A stretch of 64,000 bases of DNA from Imbricaverruca yamaguchii (GCA_034440575.1 JAOTOL010001661.1:484001-548000), one strand, 5' to 3'. Shown: positions 24,170 through 37,412, numbered from the stretch's first letter. Numbers and translations: made by a program. The notes: generated by a model not told the origin, from the sequence alone.

Positions 24170-24999
24170 TTAACCCGCGCCGCCTCTCCGGTCAGATCCT
24201 CGCAGCCCGTCTCGGGGGGGGGGATAGTAACCCCCTCTAAAATCCAAACTAAGCGTCGCACGAAAACGAAAGAGGTGTCATCGGAAAGCGCTCTACGAGT
24301 AGGGTCCGGATCCGCCCCCAAAACAATTTTCCCACAAAAGTGACGTCACAAGGGGGCTAGATTTTCACGACTTTTCACGACTTACATTATGTTTTTGGCT
24401 CTGGGGAGTTCATTTTGGGGATATATGAATAAAAAAAAATTATTTGGAATGAGAAAAGGACAGCGAAATGGACCAGGACCATACAATTTTTTTGGCTTCC
24501 CCATTTTTTTTTGAAATTTCAAAAGTTTGAGTTTTCAAGTTTTCTTTAATTTTCCTTTTCCAATGGGTAGAGCAGACCGAGAAACGTTGTTGCAAGTCAA
24601 CTTGTTCCAATAAAAATGCTTACTTTAGCCAGAATCTTCTATTTGAACTGCAATTGGCAAATATGCAAAATTTATATGTAGTCAAAAAGGAAAAAAGGGG
24701 AAATTCCACTTGTACGTTTTGTTGCATCCCTAAAGATAAGCAAACGCTGAAAGTTTCATTGAAATATCTGTATCCGTTAAAGCGTGACGACTGGTTGAAC
24801 GTTTTTGGAGATGACCTCACTTGACCTTGACTAATTCGTTGACCCTAGATGGCCTTACTTCAAAATTTTGAAACAGTATGCCAAATTGTTGTTGGAAAAG
24901 GTATGCCAAATTTGGGCGTGCTGCCGCGCGCCTTTCGTCCACTATCCGCGAAAAACCTGAGGGGGGCGGTTGAAGACCCCCCGAGACGGGAGGGGTTAA
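24170..24999. mobile_element. TTAA-flanked element E2 inserted in LINE A
   Basis: TTAACCC at 24170 and GGGTTAA at 24993-24999 bound the insert. CCCGTCTCGGGGGG at 24206-24219 is repeated inverted at 24977-24990. The left end has about 28 extra bases between the TTAACCC and this inverted repeat. Removing the interval lets LINE A coding text resume (TETPL... then YHYKTQLITQHP). Its interior includes GACCTCACTTGACCTTGACT. No protein is encoded. Confidence 0.62.
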
Positions 25000-25510
25000 G
25001 ATATCACTACAAAACACAACTTATCACACAACACCCATGCACTCAGGCATTAAAACTTCGCACCAAACGCCTACACCAACTCACGAACACAACACGACTC
25101 AAAACTACAATAGGCCGCCGCATTCACCTACACGCAAATAGACTACACATCACACTCCCCACAGCAAAACCACCCTCACCACCCACTACATGGTGGAAAC
25201 ATCGATTACCAAAAACACACCCCCACATAGACAAACCAAAGCAACCATACACAGACGCAGAAATACAACAACTATTCCTCCGCTTCAAATCACAATATCC
25301 AAATTACAACATCATTTACACTGACGGATCAAAATCGCATACACAGCAGACGGTACTGTGGCGGTGCTGTACCCCAGCGCAGAGCCGCCGCGGGTCATCC
25401 TTCGTGCCCGTCTGCAGGACACAGCATCCACCTGCATTTTTCAGCATACTCACTATTAAACCAAATGAACAAATCATACCATCGACGTAAAATCAGTACT
25501 AGAAAGTCCC

Positions 25511-25876
25511 TTCACCAAAAACAAACACCACTCATCCCCAAAATACTATACATTCACAACAAACAACTAACGCCAGACAACGCCCACTTCTCTTGTGGAT
25601 TCCAAGCCACACAAACATTCGAACACAGGGGATGGTTTTCGTCTCACAATCGAAGGGCTTGGTTCGAGTGCCTACTCTTCCGACCAAGCGTGAAAATGGG
25701 GATCAGTCAACGGTCGATGTGTCGTAAACCAATAACAACCACATTCACCAGAAAACAAACACCCAGCTCATCCCCAAAATACTATACATTCACAACAAAC
25801 AACTCAACGCCAGACAACGCCCACTTCTCTTATAGGACGAAAAGGAGGCCCCCGGATAAAGGAGGCCACACAAACA
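25511..25876. repeat. Imperfect direct duplication inside LINE A with a SINE scrap
   Basis: 25511-25627 and 25744-25876 share CAAAATACTATACATTCACA, CGCCAGACAACGCCCACTTC and GCCACACAAACATTC. Between or within them, 25645-25735 holds a fragment of SINE family B (GTCTCACAATCGAAGG, GGTTCGAGTGCCTACTCTTC). Confidence 0.8.
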
Positions 25877-26984
25877 TTCAAAGGAGGCGCAACGAACACG
25901 CAGACACCGTAGGCCAATCTCCTAAGAATTTCGTGGCGACCATCCAACACTACAACAAACCACACCATGCCCACTCTCACAATCCGACTACTGCCCCACA
26001 ATACATCAGGCAATCAACAAACACATTCAACAAACATGGGACACAACAATTAAGCAACTACACGAAATACACTGCAAACACGAACTCTGGCACACTATCA
26101 ACCAAATGGGCGCTAAATGACCACACCTGGTCGATGCGCCCTAAAACTCAAATAACCAACCAACACTATCAACCAAAACACCAGACAAAAAGAATGCATA
26201 CTAGCACGATTACGCCTCGGACACACTGCACTTACGCACCTCTTACAACAACGCCCACGACCACAATGCTCAACATGTCAACGAACACTCACAATTAAAC
26301 ACATACTCATCTACTTCACCAAATACAACACCGAAAGACAACCTATACAAACTACTGCAACACGAACAATATCCCACTAAACATCACTACACTCCTCAAC
26401 AACGACCATCGAATACCTCTTCCACTTTCTCGCTATCACACGCCTACTCAATTAACTATGAAAATAAAATAAAATTGAAAAGAAGGATTGGGGAAAAGAA
26501 AAGATTACAAAAGAAAATAAATCAAAAGATATGTTAAAAAGTAAAACAGAACGTGAACAAAAGCTGGAAAAAAACACTAACCCACGTGAAACAAACTAAC
26601 GTTCTTGCAAAGTCTGAAAACACTGGCGATGACCCGACCTTTCACAACCCCCCCCCCCCAACTACACCCCTACCATGGGACAGCCCGGACTGGCGAATCT
26701 TCTCTCTAGCACCAGCTTCAGCATCGACCAGAATCACCAACTCATCTGTCTACAGGCCGACTCAACTTTACTCATCTCTACGCTTCAAACTTCAAGACGA
26801 CTCAGCTCTACCTCGACTCACTTCAACAAGCCAGCTTTATTCTTCTTCGCTCCCTCTTATCCTCACCACGATACTCCTCATACCCGTTCACCCCACCAAA
26901 AACCAGCGCAAATCACTCACCCCACAAACGCCCACCCGGAAACAGCCGACATCACCACACGGTGGCAGGCTCGTAAATACATGG

Positions 26985-28459
<1,475 letters not shown>

Positions 28460-28460
<1 letters not shown>

Positions 28461-29665
28461 AAATATCGAGCATTAAATAATCACTTCGGTGTTTACAAAA
28501 ACGGCTCGATACCTTAAAAATAAACATAGTCGATGCACAAAAAGCAACAAAACTCTCAAACAAGAGCCAGTGTCACAAAAATGTGTCGGGCCCCGCAACA
28601 AAAACTTGCTGGAGTCCTAAAGCACACCCGCAGACAAAGAAACGTCGGATAGGTTTAAAAACGAATACCTAACTCGGCCTCAATTCGGTAGCAAATCGAA
28701 GCGTATGCGACCAAACGGATGAAATGAATCAAAGCTCAGCGGATATCTGGTCTTGTGGTTCTTAAGTCTGAACACGTCATGACTTTATGAGGTACCGTGA
28801 GTTGTCACCTGTCAGCTATTTTGCAATGAATTGTTAGTCCCCAAAATATGTGCTTACATTCCGTTTCAGCCCGGTGCCACATGGTGTAGTTATAGCATTT
28901 CGTTTGTGGCGGATATTCTAGGATGCACACTGATTGAGGTGATTGATGATTGAGGCGACTGACTACAGAGATAATTGTGGAAACTGTCTGTCAGCCTGCC
29001 AATTTTGGTCTGCCACTCACCGGATCAAACAATCATCAACCAGCGATTACTCGCCTTTCCTGTTTCTCATCATTTCCAGCATCAATCACGAGACTTCTTC
29101 TTCCATGGGTTAGCAAGTAAGCTACGTTCTTGCTTATTTTTTCCCCTCACCAATATCGGCGAGCATTTGCAACGGGGGTCATCTTAAAGACGCGCAGCAG
29201 TATATCATGGAAACTAGGGCACACCACGTATGCCCTTCAGTGACGCTCCAATGAGCTTGCACCTTCCCCACACACACACGCACCTCTCCTCGCACATACA
29301 CACGCACATAGTAGAAGATGAAGAAATTTTGTTCGAATAGTAATAGTAATACTAAGGGTTTTACTTGCACCAGGAGGGTAAACCTATTATTACAAAAGAC
29401 TCCATGAACCGTTCCAGATTTCCAGAGTTCTAAGTTCAACAGGAAGTGTGAATTTTAAAATACTTATACTGCGATGATAGTTCATTTTCAGTCCCACATG
29501 TTGTTGTCTTTTTGAATGTGGAAAATGTGGAAAATGTGTGAAAATGTGGAAACGACACCTCATGTGGGTGCTATAGCGTATCACTAAAGACGAAGCTGGT
29601 GTCATAGTTGCGAAAGGAGTCCTCCGACACCTGTAACCACCTGTGACCCGCAAGTCACTGAGGGG
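28460..29665. other. Intergenic, nothing recognised
   Basis: There is a GTGAAAATGTGGAAA-type short tandem at about 29515-29550. I found no gene or element boundaries. Confidence 0.35.
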
Positions 29666-29669
29666 CTTT

Positions 29670-29858
29670 GTTTGTTTGTTTATTGGTTGGTTCACGACAC
29701 ACTTCATGCACATTCACGGCTAATGGCGCCGCCCTCACTGTTTCGCCGGTGGGCCGCGGGATTGGGAAATGTTCTGAGTGGCGCTAGAGTCGAACCCGGG
29801 ACCTTTGGTACACATAGCCCGACACCTTAACCACCCGGCCATCCCCACCCCTCACTGA
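29670..29858 (-). mobile_element. tRNA-derived SINE, family C, copy 2
   Basis: It is inverse to the 47930 copy. It starts at its 3' end with TTTGTTTGTTTATTGGTTGG, has the shared GCTAATGGCGCCGCCC and CCCGGGACCTTTG text, and its tRNA-like head is CGGCCATCCCC at the right side. The (AAAC)n-type 3' tail is conserved with copy 3. Confidence 0.85.
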
Positions 29859-30624
29859 GGGGCGTCCCCCATTTGATTTGTCTGCCATAACAGCCAAACC
29901 AATTGGAACAACTGCTTGAGACTTTCAATGCCTTCAAATGAATACTTAGTGTACGTTGTATGAATACAGTGACTTCAAAACAATCTTATATCATGCTCTA
30001 ATGAAGTCATACAGTAATTCTGGATTGCAGAACATCTCTTGCGGCCATTGACTCAATTTTACATTTGTTTTTAGCAGGAGGGCCAGAACCACGAATCCTG
30101 GAGTCTCTTCCCATACGTCATAGTCGAACCTGCTCAAGTTGACGGCTCTTCGTCTCCTGAAATGAGGGAAAATTGGTGAAAATCGCGAAGCTTCCTGCAA
30201 AGCATTCAAACAAGGAGCGCATAAGCACGCAATGTACGGGAAAAAAATCCCACAGTGATATATACCGTTCCACACCAAGAATAACATCCCAGGTTAGAAT
30301 CTCTCAACATGCCGAAAATGAATTGAATCAGTGGATTACATTTTGAAGTTCACAGCCGCACTTGCTACTATGCAGCTGTGCTCGCCTGGGCGTGAATTAT
30401 TATGCAGCTGTACCTGCGCTGAAACGCCGTGAGACATCAACTAACGAGTCCTGGTGATGCCAGGAAAAAGTGATGGAAAAAATTCCCGAAGAATGCTGAA
30501 GCCTCACGTGACAATGCTGGTCATTACCCGGATTTGGGTTCGACTCCATCCTTGTAGCACTGGTGAGTGCAAGGCCTTCAAGCCACCCAGCCGCTTGCTG
30601 ATTGGCACGCTATTAAACCGAAGG

Positions 30625-30658
30625 TATAAATGGGGTGATCACGAAGAGTTCGAACAGT
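30625..30658 (+). promoter_or_regulatory. TATA box and arthropod-type initiator of the Asp-rich protein gene
   Basis: TATAAAT lies at 30625-30631, and ACAGT, a variant of the arthropod initiator consensus, lies at 30654-30658, giving the usual spacing of about 30 bases. Transcription starting there would leave a very short 5' leader (about 24 bases) before the ATG at 30679. Strong TATA promoters with short leaders are common for secreted structural proteins of arthropods, which is consistent with the gene below. Confidence 0.6.
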
Positions 30659-30678
30659 GGGACCGGAGACACTACACC

Positions 30679-30690
30679 ATGAAGGTCTTG
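30679..30690 (+). CDS. Exon 1 of Asp-rich secreted protein (MKVL), with splice donor
   Basis: ATG AAG GTC TTG is followed at 30691 by GTAAGT, a perfect splice donor, in phase 0. Splicing to the acceptor TCATTGCAG at 39921-39929 joins MKVL to VLLCVLVAVQS, which completes a textbook signal peptide. A first exon coding only four residues of the signal peptide is a common design for arthropod cuticle and secreted proteins. The intron of about 9.2 kb contains SINEs, a CR1-like LINE and a possible TTAA-type element. The pairing of these exons is inferred from phase, signal-peptide completion and strand. Extra small exons in between cannot be excluded. Confidence 0.6.
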
Positions 30691-31924
30691 GTAAGTGCCG
30701 CCACGTCTGTTGCTTGAGCTTCAAACTAGCCATCATCGCCATATCAATGAAGTAGATGCCATAGATTCCCTGGATGAACGTTTCCCAAGGAAGGTAAGAG
30801 GGGGAAGTGCACTCTATCATTTGGTGGGCTCATATACTTACTGGATGCGCGGTCAAAATTTCCCTGTGTGAAGCATACGGAGGTAGAAATTGTTCGCATA
30901 CCCGCAAAGTTCGTAATCATTCGGGACTTGGGCAGGGACTAAACTTTCCGATATGATCGAGAGAGGATGATTTGTAAGCACTTTAAATTTAATTTGCTCT
31001 AGGGTATGTTCATCGACTGAGTGTTTAATGATGAAGATGATTACAGTTGGACAGGAGGGATTTGGTCTTCGAACTATGTGCAAAATTTCGGCTCTGAAAA
31101 TAGGAGCACGAACATGAAAAGAACGGGAACGAGAGCGACCAAACTATTCACCTGATCATTAATCCTATGGGAGCTGCGTGGAGATCAGCTTAAAAAAGTG
31201 ACGTGGGTCTGCTCGGCCCACATTCCGAACCTACACATGACTTTGTTTCGAAATATGTGTCATAGCACTGTCGCTACAAATGTCGAACTTTTGAAATCAT
31301 TGAAATCGGGGAAAGAACAGCAATGCAAAGGGTGGTGACATGAAAATAATTGGGTCCCTAACCCAATAGGGTACCATGCTAAGCACTGAAACTTTTGATT
31401 CGCTCACAACCCCTGCTTTGAAATTGTGAGTGGGTATAACTTACCCGTACACACTCCTGTACTTACGCCGACGGTCCAATGCCAGTGCCTCTGGACTGCG
31501 AGCTCTGGCTCCAGTGACAGCTCGGAAAACGCCCCTCTGACATATGTCCTTTTGCTGATGAAATGCCATGCTCGTGCTTGCCTTAGACGACGACTTAATG
31601 CGATTTGTAATTTGATTACTCAGTCAAATGTGGTGAATTCACACCAATATGACTCACTCGCTTCTACGTGGCTAGGTGCTCTCTACCTGACGTCCTACTT
31701 ATGCTTCAATAGCAAAGTAATCCTTTCAAGCGAAGTCATGAAAACAAACATTTTGCGGCATGCGTCACGTTCTCAGTGCCTTTGAAAAAGCGTCAGCAAT
31801 ATGGAGCGCCCTGAAGACGATTCTAGTTGATGTGAATACTTCTGTTCGCAGTATTTGGATCGTAAGGATGAATGGGAGTCATTTAAATGAGGAAGAAGTG
31901 TAATGATGCAATAAGGCGATGCTA

Positions 31925-32070
31925 CATAAGTACATACTTAAATATTGCCACCCCAGTAGCTCAATCGATTAAGATGGGGGCGAATGGTCTCACCCCCCAT
32001 AAGTACATACTTACATATTGCCACACCGGTAGCTCAATCGATTAATATAGGGGCGAGTGGTCTAGGGGTA
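31925..32070 (+). repeat. 73-base direct duplication of a SINE junction
   Basis: CATAAGTACATACTT at 31925 recurs at 31998. Both copies continue ATATTGCCAC.CC.GTAGCTCAATCGATTAA and then GGGGCGA.TGGTCT. The first copy breaks off after GGTCTCACCCCCC; the second runs into the complete SINE B. Confidence 0.9.
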
Positions 32071-32505
32071 AGTTACTTGTCTCACAATCGAAAGATTGTG
32101 GGTTCGAGTCTCACCTGTCGCTACTCTTCGCCTGCGACCAATCGGCGTGAGAGATTGGCGACGCTATATGACTCAAATGGCGATGTATCGTTAAGCCAGT
32201 AACTAACCAACCAATCGATTAAGAGTGCTGGCCTGCGCAGAACTCTCTTGTCCTGGTAACACAGGATTCGAGTCGCTTCACGCGCTCGAATTTACGTCTG
32301 GAAATTTACGTCTGGGAGGGTCAGTTGGCAAATGTCCTGATAAGTCCGGAGGCCAGCTACCGGGACGGCCGTGTCGTTACATTGACGGCACGATAAGCTC
32401 CTGGTGAAAATTCTGTCGTTGAACTGCAATTCATGGACACAGTGGTGGGACCGGAATTCACGCAACAAGCTCTACTTCACAGTAGAATCTTGGCCCGTGC
32501 AACCC
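32019..32505 (+). mobile_element. tRNA-derived SINE, family A, copy 3, split by SINE B
   Basis: The head (CACCGGTAGCTCAATCGATTAA) and the body from 32212 on (GAGTGCTGGCCTGCGCAG, GGATTCGAGTCGCTTC, CGGGACGGCCGTGTCG, TTCACGCAACAAGCTCTACTT) match copies 1 and 2. It is divided by the SINE B insertion at 32046-32211. Confidence 0.88.
32046..32211 (+). mobile_element. tRNA-derived SINE, family B, with target duplication
   Basis: The 166-base element is flanked by perfect 11-base duplications CAATCGATTAA at 32035-32045 and 32212-32222, created in the middle of SINE A. Its head retains a well-kept tRNA shape: box A TGGTCTAGGGG, a CTCACAA segment that would fit a valine-type anticodon loop, and a T-arm GTGGG-TTCGAGT-CTCAC. 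The tail ends CAGTAACTAACCAAC, resembling the TAAC tail of the LINE at 56340-57186. The parent tRNA identity is tentative. Confidence 0.92.
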
Positions 32506-33905
32506 TTGAAGAACCCAGAAAGAATTTGGACTAAACTTCCTAAAAAAAGCACATTAGCCCGAGGGGAGGCATCGTTGCTGTATATGATCCGATACTTCCA
32601 GGTGTCCTGCAATAGTTTTGCGATTGGCCCTTGTTCATCAATAGGTCGCAGATGATCGCATTTATAGCCTACCACTTGAATGTTACACATTTTATCAAAC
32701 AAAATTATCTTCTCTTAATAAAGTATTTTTCCCGTAATTATGAGAAATGTACACAAGTCTGACATGTTACCCACAGGTGGAACAGTGGAATGGTGAATAA
32801 TGAAAAATTAGCACTCAATTAAGTTAAAAGTGATACTTCAGATAGAACTTCAAACATATGTCCCCACGTTTCGATTGCATTATCATCAGGGAAACGCGTC
32901 AAACCAGATATAAGCAGAGACTGAAAACATTTTAAAGCATTCTGAAAATCATGATTGTATTAACTTCTTCTAACTACGATCAAAAACCTTCTCAGAATAT
33001 AACCAAGCTTTTAGCACATTGCACGTTAAATACACTGATCGGGATAGATAGACCATCGTAAGGTCATTTGAATACTCGGTAAGTTCTTGATTACAATGCT
33101 AATTTGAATGATCGGTAAGTTGTTCATCACAATGCTATTGCTTTGCCCCTTAAAAAAATTAGTATGAGTATTTCAATGCTGATGGCATATTGGTCTGTTT
33201 TCACTGGATATATGTTAAGTCAACAAGATTGTTCAGAACAAATTTTCACCATACTTACCAACGAGAGAAAGAAGAATGGCAGTAACAATACGACCACTAC
33301 TGACACGTCCTAGTGATCTGAATTTGTTGCAGAAATTGTGATGAAGTAGCAATTGCTACTGTGTTCACAATTACTGGAAGCATATACTTTCATATGGTGA
33401 GACTAAAGCCACGGAACTGTTTATTTCAAGATTTGTCGAGCATTTCCTCAATGTGATTGTCTCCTAACTGGAAGCAGTCCTCAATATTGCATTACGTACG
33501 GGAGAGCGCAACCACCTCTCAATGGACATTTGCCAAAGTATTTCTCCAGTGCCTTCAAAAATTGTCCAAAGAGTGTCCAAAAAGTGTGGAGATGAGAGGG
33601 ACCGGTTGCTTCTGAGGTTCACTCCTTCCACGCAACACCATCAAACAGGGTCAATAAATATCTTTCCATGGTACTTATTAATGCACGAAATCGGCTTGAC
33701 TCCCGGTTGTTCGTGTAGTTACGCAGAATGGCCTTCACCTCCCATCCTAGCGAATGTTTTTACTGCCCCAGCTATTACACACATCCTGCATTCAGATCAA
33801 TCCTTGAACTGCCGTTTGTCGTTCGACCCACCCCTTCCTGCCCGGGGAGTTGGTATGGTTCTAGACCAAATAGAGAAACGCAGTTTATGTCGGCGTGTGG
33901 CGCCA
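32506..33905. other. Intronic or intergenic, nothing recognised
   Basis: The stretch is AT-rich with short unconvincing frames. The paired phrases GGTAAGTTCTTGATTACAAT and GGTAAGTTGTTCATCACAAT (33078 and 33115) form a small local duplication. Confidence 0.35.
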
Positions 33906-33912
33906 TCCTCTA

Positions 33913-33914
33913 TG

Positions 33915-33959
<45 letters not shown>

Positions 33960-33960
33960 T
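33913..33960. repeat. Compound microsatellite (AC)n(AT)n
   Basis: A CACACA run followed directly by TATATA, the same compound order as at 27453. Confidence 0.98.
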
Positions 33961-34012
33961 CAGTGGTGTAAATGCACCTCGTCTACCTTTTACCGTTGAT
34001 CCTCATGTTGGG

Positions 34013-36260
34013 TCATAAAGACATAAAGACATAAAGACATAAAAGATGAGTGCAACTATGAGCCACATGGGCCCTTCTTGGTTGCACTCTGTACACTCAA
34101 CCAGTTGCCCACCAAATCTGTCAATCAGCCTTCCCTGTAATACTGAAAAGCAAGCATTCTTATAATGATTGTCGATTCTGTTTTTAAAGATGTTCAAGGT
34201 GCTGCTACTGACAATGTTTTCTGGCAGCTGGTTCTAGTGTTCTACTACCCTGTTGGTGAAGAAAGTTTGCCTTAACCTTGTTCTGCTGTGATTAACTTTA
34301 ATTTTGAATTTATGACCTCTAATTGCATCATTTCTGTTAAACTCAAACATTTCCCCGAGATATCCCCTCTCCAGATCATGTACAAATTTAAAGACCTCGA
34401 TGAGAGCTCCTCTCAGCCTTCTATATCTAAGTGAAAACATATTCAATTTCTTCAATCTTTCCTCATATGCCAGATTGCTTATACCATTAACCGTTTTTGC
34501 AGCCCTCTTTTGTACTCTCTAAAAGCCAACAATCTTTTTCATAGCTAGGAGACCAAGCTTGGATGCAGTATTCCAAATGTGGCCTGACATATGCACAGTA
34601 AAGCTTCCTGATCACTTCCTCACTTCTGTATGATACATTCCTATTCTCAGTGCCTTCTTCCTGGCTTCCTTGGTCTGTTCTGATGCCCCCAATTTTGTGT
34701 TTAGAATAACACCTAAATCCTTCTGTTGAGTCACTGATAGCACTTGGCCACCCATCAAGTATGGAGCCTTCATATATGCTGCTTACCTACATGCATACAT
34801 GCACTTATCAAAATTTAATTTAATTTGCCATTCTTCGGACCACTTCACAAGTTCGTCTAAGTCTTTTTGCAGCGAGATATGCTCATCTTGACCTGTTATT
34901 GCCCCAAAGACCTTCAAAGTATCCGCAAATTTCAAAACTTTACTGCTTAGGCCACTTTCGATGTTATTTACAAATATAATGAACAGTAGTGGCCCCAGTA
35001 CTGACCCCTGGGGGACTCCAATAAGAACATGTTGCCACGATGACTTTGTACCATTTAGCATCACTCTTTGCTGCCTACCTGAATGCCACAACTCTGTCCA
35101 TTTTAAGATGCTACCTGCAATACCATGGGCCTGAAGCTGTATCATTCACCGTTTATGGAGTACCTTATCAAAGGCCTTACTAAAGTCAAGATTTGCTACA
35201 TCAACCTGATTTCCCTGATCAAATTGTTCCGTGGGGAAGTTAAAAAAAGTCCAAGAGATTTGTGAGACACGACTGTCTTTAAAAAAAAATTAATCCGAGT
35301 TGTTGTTGGGGTGGCTTGAGGAGCCAGGGTTCTATTGCTAAGCAGAGCTTGTTGCGTGAACCCTGGCCCCACCACCTGCTTCATGAACTCCAGTTCAACG
35401 GCAGAATTTAGACCGAAAGTTTAACGTGCCGCCAATGCACCGACACGGCCGCCCGGTAGCTCGTCCCCGGCCTTCTCGGGCCAGCTGCCAACTGACACTC
35501 CCGGCCGGGGGCTAAATGCGAGCGTGCGAAGCGACTCGAACCCTGTGTTGCCAGAACAGGGGAGACCAGTGCAGGCTAGTGCTCTAACCAACTGAGCTAC
35601 CGGGGCGGTATTCTCTAGACCCATGTTGAGTATCTTGAATCAATCTGTTTCCTTCCAGATAACTAAATATTCTACCCTTCATAATTGATTCGAGTACCTT
35701 GCAGACTAGGGATGTGAGACTTACTGGCCTATAGTTTTCAACTTTCCCTCTTTCTCCTTTCTTGAAAATAAGAACTACATTTGCCCTTTTCCAATCTGTT
35801 GGAATTTCATTTTGTGAAACTGATCTACAAAATATTATACTAAGTGGAAATGCCAGTTCCTTTTCATCTTCCCGCAATACCCTAGCATAAATTTCATCAG
35901 ATCTTGCTGCCTTGTCTGGCTTTATTTTCCTGATATGATTGAAAACAACATCACTATCAATGAAATCAACATCATTTATCTGATCATATGTCACTGAACT
36001 ATGGTATACGGTCGGCAGATTGGTCATATCTTCCAATATAAACACTGATTTAAACTGCTTGCTCAGCTCCTCAACCATCTCACTATCCTCACCCAATGTA
36101 GTCCCATTTACTTCCAGTGGACCAATTGTGCAAGAAACTTTGCTCAGCTTGTAGAAACTAAAGAACCTTTTACTGTCCCCACTACAGTTCCTAGCTAAAT
36201 CCAGTTCTTTTGCTCGCTTTGCTGCTCTGGTTTTTGCTTCACAGTGTCTCTAGCTTTTCG
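34013..36260 (-). mobile_element. CR1-like non-LTR retrotransposon, copy 1, split by a SINE
   Basis: Read on the minus strand from 36260, it encodes reverse transcriptase: IPTDWKRANVVLIFKKGERG, NYRPVSLTSLVCKVLE and DTQHGSR, then, past the SINE, VDVANLDFSKAFDKVLHKR, GVPQGSVLGPLLFIIFVNNI, KFADTLKVFG (a decayed ADDTK motif) and FDKCMY. The 3' region carries an RGALIEVFKFVHDLERGY-type segment. The 3' end is a run of four 8-base units (minus strand TTTATGTC) at about 34013-34047, a terminus characteristic of CR1-clade elements. Frames are broken, the 5' half is absent and the YADD motif is altered, so it is inactive. The related copy 22275-23085 has decayed further. Confidence 0.9.
35277..35609 (-). 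mobile_element. tRNA-derived SINE, family A, copy 2, inside the CR1-like LINE
   Basis: It is inverse to the 11466 copy and nearly complete. Box A is at the right end (reverse complement of CTAACCAACTGAGCTACCGG), box B is GGGTTCGAGTCGC, and the oligo-T/A end is at 35279-35289. The host LINE reading frame resumes on both sides, showing that the SINE arrived after the LINE. Confidence 0.93.
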
Positions 36261-36309
36261 ATTCGCCTTTAGATTTACGATATTTGGAGCTTCTTTAAAC
36301 ATAGCTTCA

Positions 36310-37412
36310 TAGGGGCCAAAGGTGGGATGTCGTCAATTGACAGGCCTATCTTGCCAGTTCGTCTCTCAGCCATTATCAAAATGCCTTTTTTTGTAAAACG
36401 TGGCACAGACACTACCCGAGCTTCTGGCGAGCACCATGACATTTAAAAAATGAACTTCAAGGTCCAGGTCACGTAAAGGACATGCATAAATTCACCTAAT
36501 ATTATCGAGTTTGAACTTAGTTGCACAATAATTCTCCAGACACGAAAGGTAAAGCGATCGAACAAAGACAAATGGACTTGGAATAATGCGCTGCCATACA
36601 TGGTGCCCAAAGACTTGATGACAGGTCATGTAGCAACATTGGACCGGACCTTGCCCCCAGTTCCAAGGACAGGCCGTTCACACCTTATCCAGTTATATTT
36701 TTTAAGTATCTTTGGATTGCAAAGGAACAGTGGAATCGAATTCAGCACTGAATGCATAGGATATAACACGATTTGTTGCAAAAGGGTCATCTTGGAGCAA
36801 ATTATGTCGCCTAGTCATTGACCTAGCATGACCTATGTTATATTCCCATAAGTCTGGCACTAGGCGTGAACAGCGTTGCCGTATTCGAATCCAACGTAGG
36901 AACCTACCATTGAAGACAATCGTATGGAAAAAGAGGATCAAATTAAGTCAGCAAAAATTACCTGGGTCATTGATAAGATAACCTTGAAAGTTTGCGAACT
37001 GTAAAATGCAGGTAGAAGACACGTCAACTCATGTGATAAGAGAATGTGGTATCACCTAGCTGCCCGAAAATGTAGGCGATCAATAGCATTTCGACAAGTC
37101 GTCATTTTTGCGGTGACGGGTACAGGAACATATTTCGTATGATAACTCCGTGACTTGACCTAATAGAGATCTGAAACGTTGCACACTTATATAAGACAAT
37201 GCACTCTATTGCGTGTCGTCCCGGTTTTGCGATGCACTTGAAAGACTGGAAGATGCGAGCATAGAGACAACAAATTGGTTTGAGTTTGACCTAACACATG
37301 TTGACCTGAGGTCACACCTGCCATAAAAACAAAGGCCTACGTTCAGATATGCAAAAAGTTTCGGTATTTTTGAAACCATATCTTGACCCCCCTTTCAAAA
37401 GAACCCTAAAAT
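36310..37412. mobile_element. Possible non-autonomous DNA element E4
   Basis: Loose inverted ends (TAGGGG..AAAGGTGGGATG at the left; reverse of the right end TAGGGTTC..GAAAGGGGGGTCA) enclose non-coding sequence. The interior style resembles E1 and E3: AGGTCCAGGTCACG, TGACCTAGCATGACC and an everted pair TGACCTGAGGTCA at 37302-37314. No target duplication was established, so boundaries are approximate. Confidence 0.35.

Larger units (their letters stand above)
21565..26550 (+). mobile_element. Non-LTR retrotransposon with RT and RNase H (LINE A), interrupted twice
   Basis: This is one decayed LINE pol gene in pieces. 21640-22060 encodes the endonuclease-RT linker (AAHWWSEECHRTIRARNHAR). 23235-24050 encodes reverse transcriptase: SGFLPKRSCLDNLTYLI, VFLDLKQTYDTI, QGSVLSHILF (a changed PQGSVLSP motif) and IYADDIVIWTS. 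25290-25360 has NIIYTDGSKSH, the RNase H start. About 26190-26330 has LARLRLGHTALTHLLQQRP and a C..C..H..F remnant of the terminal zinc knuckle. It ends in A-rich sequence about 26460-26550. A CR1-like LINE (22275-23085) and a TTAA element (24170-24999) are inserted in it, and part of the RNase H region is duplicated. Codon use is A/C-rich. I/LOA-like clade is inferred. Inactive. Confidence 0.85.
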
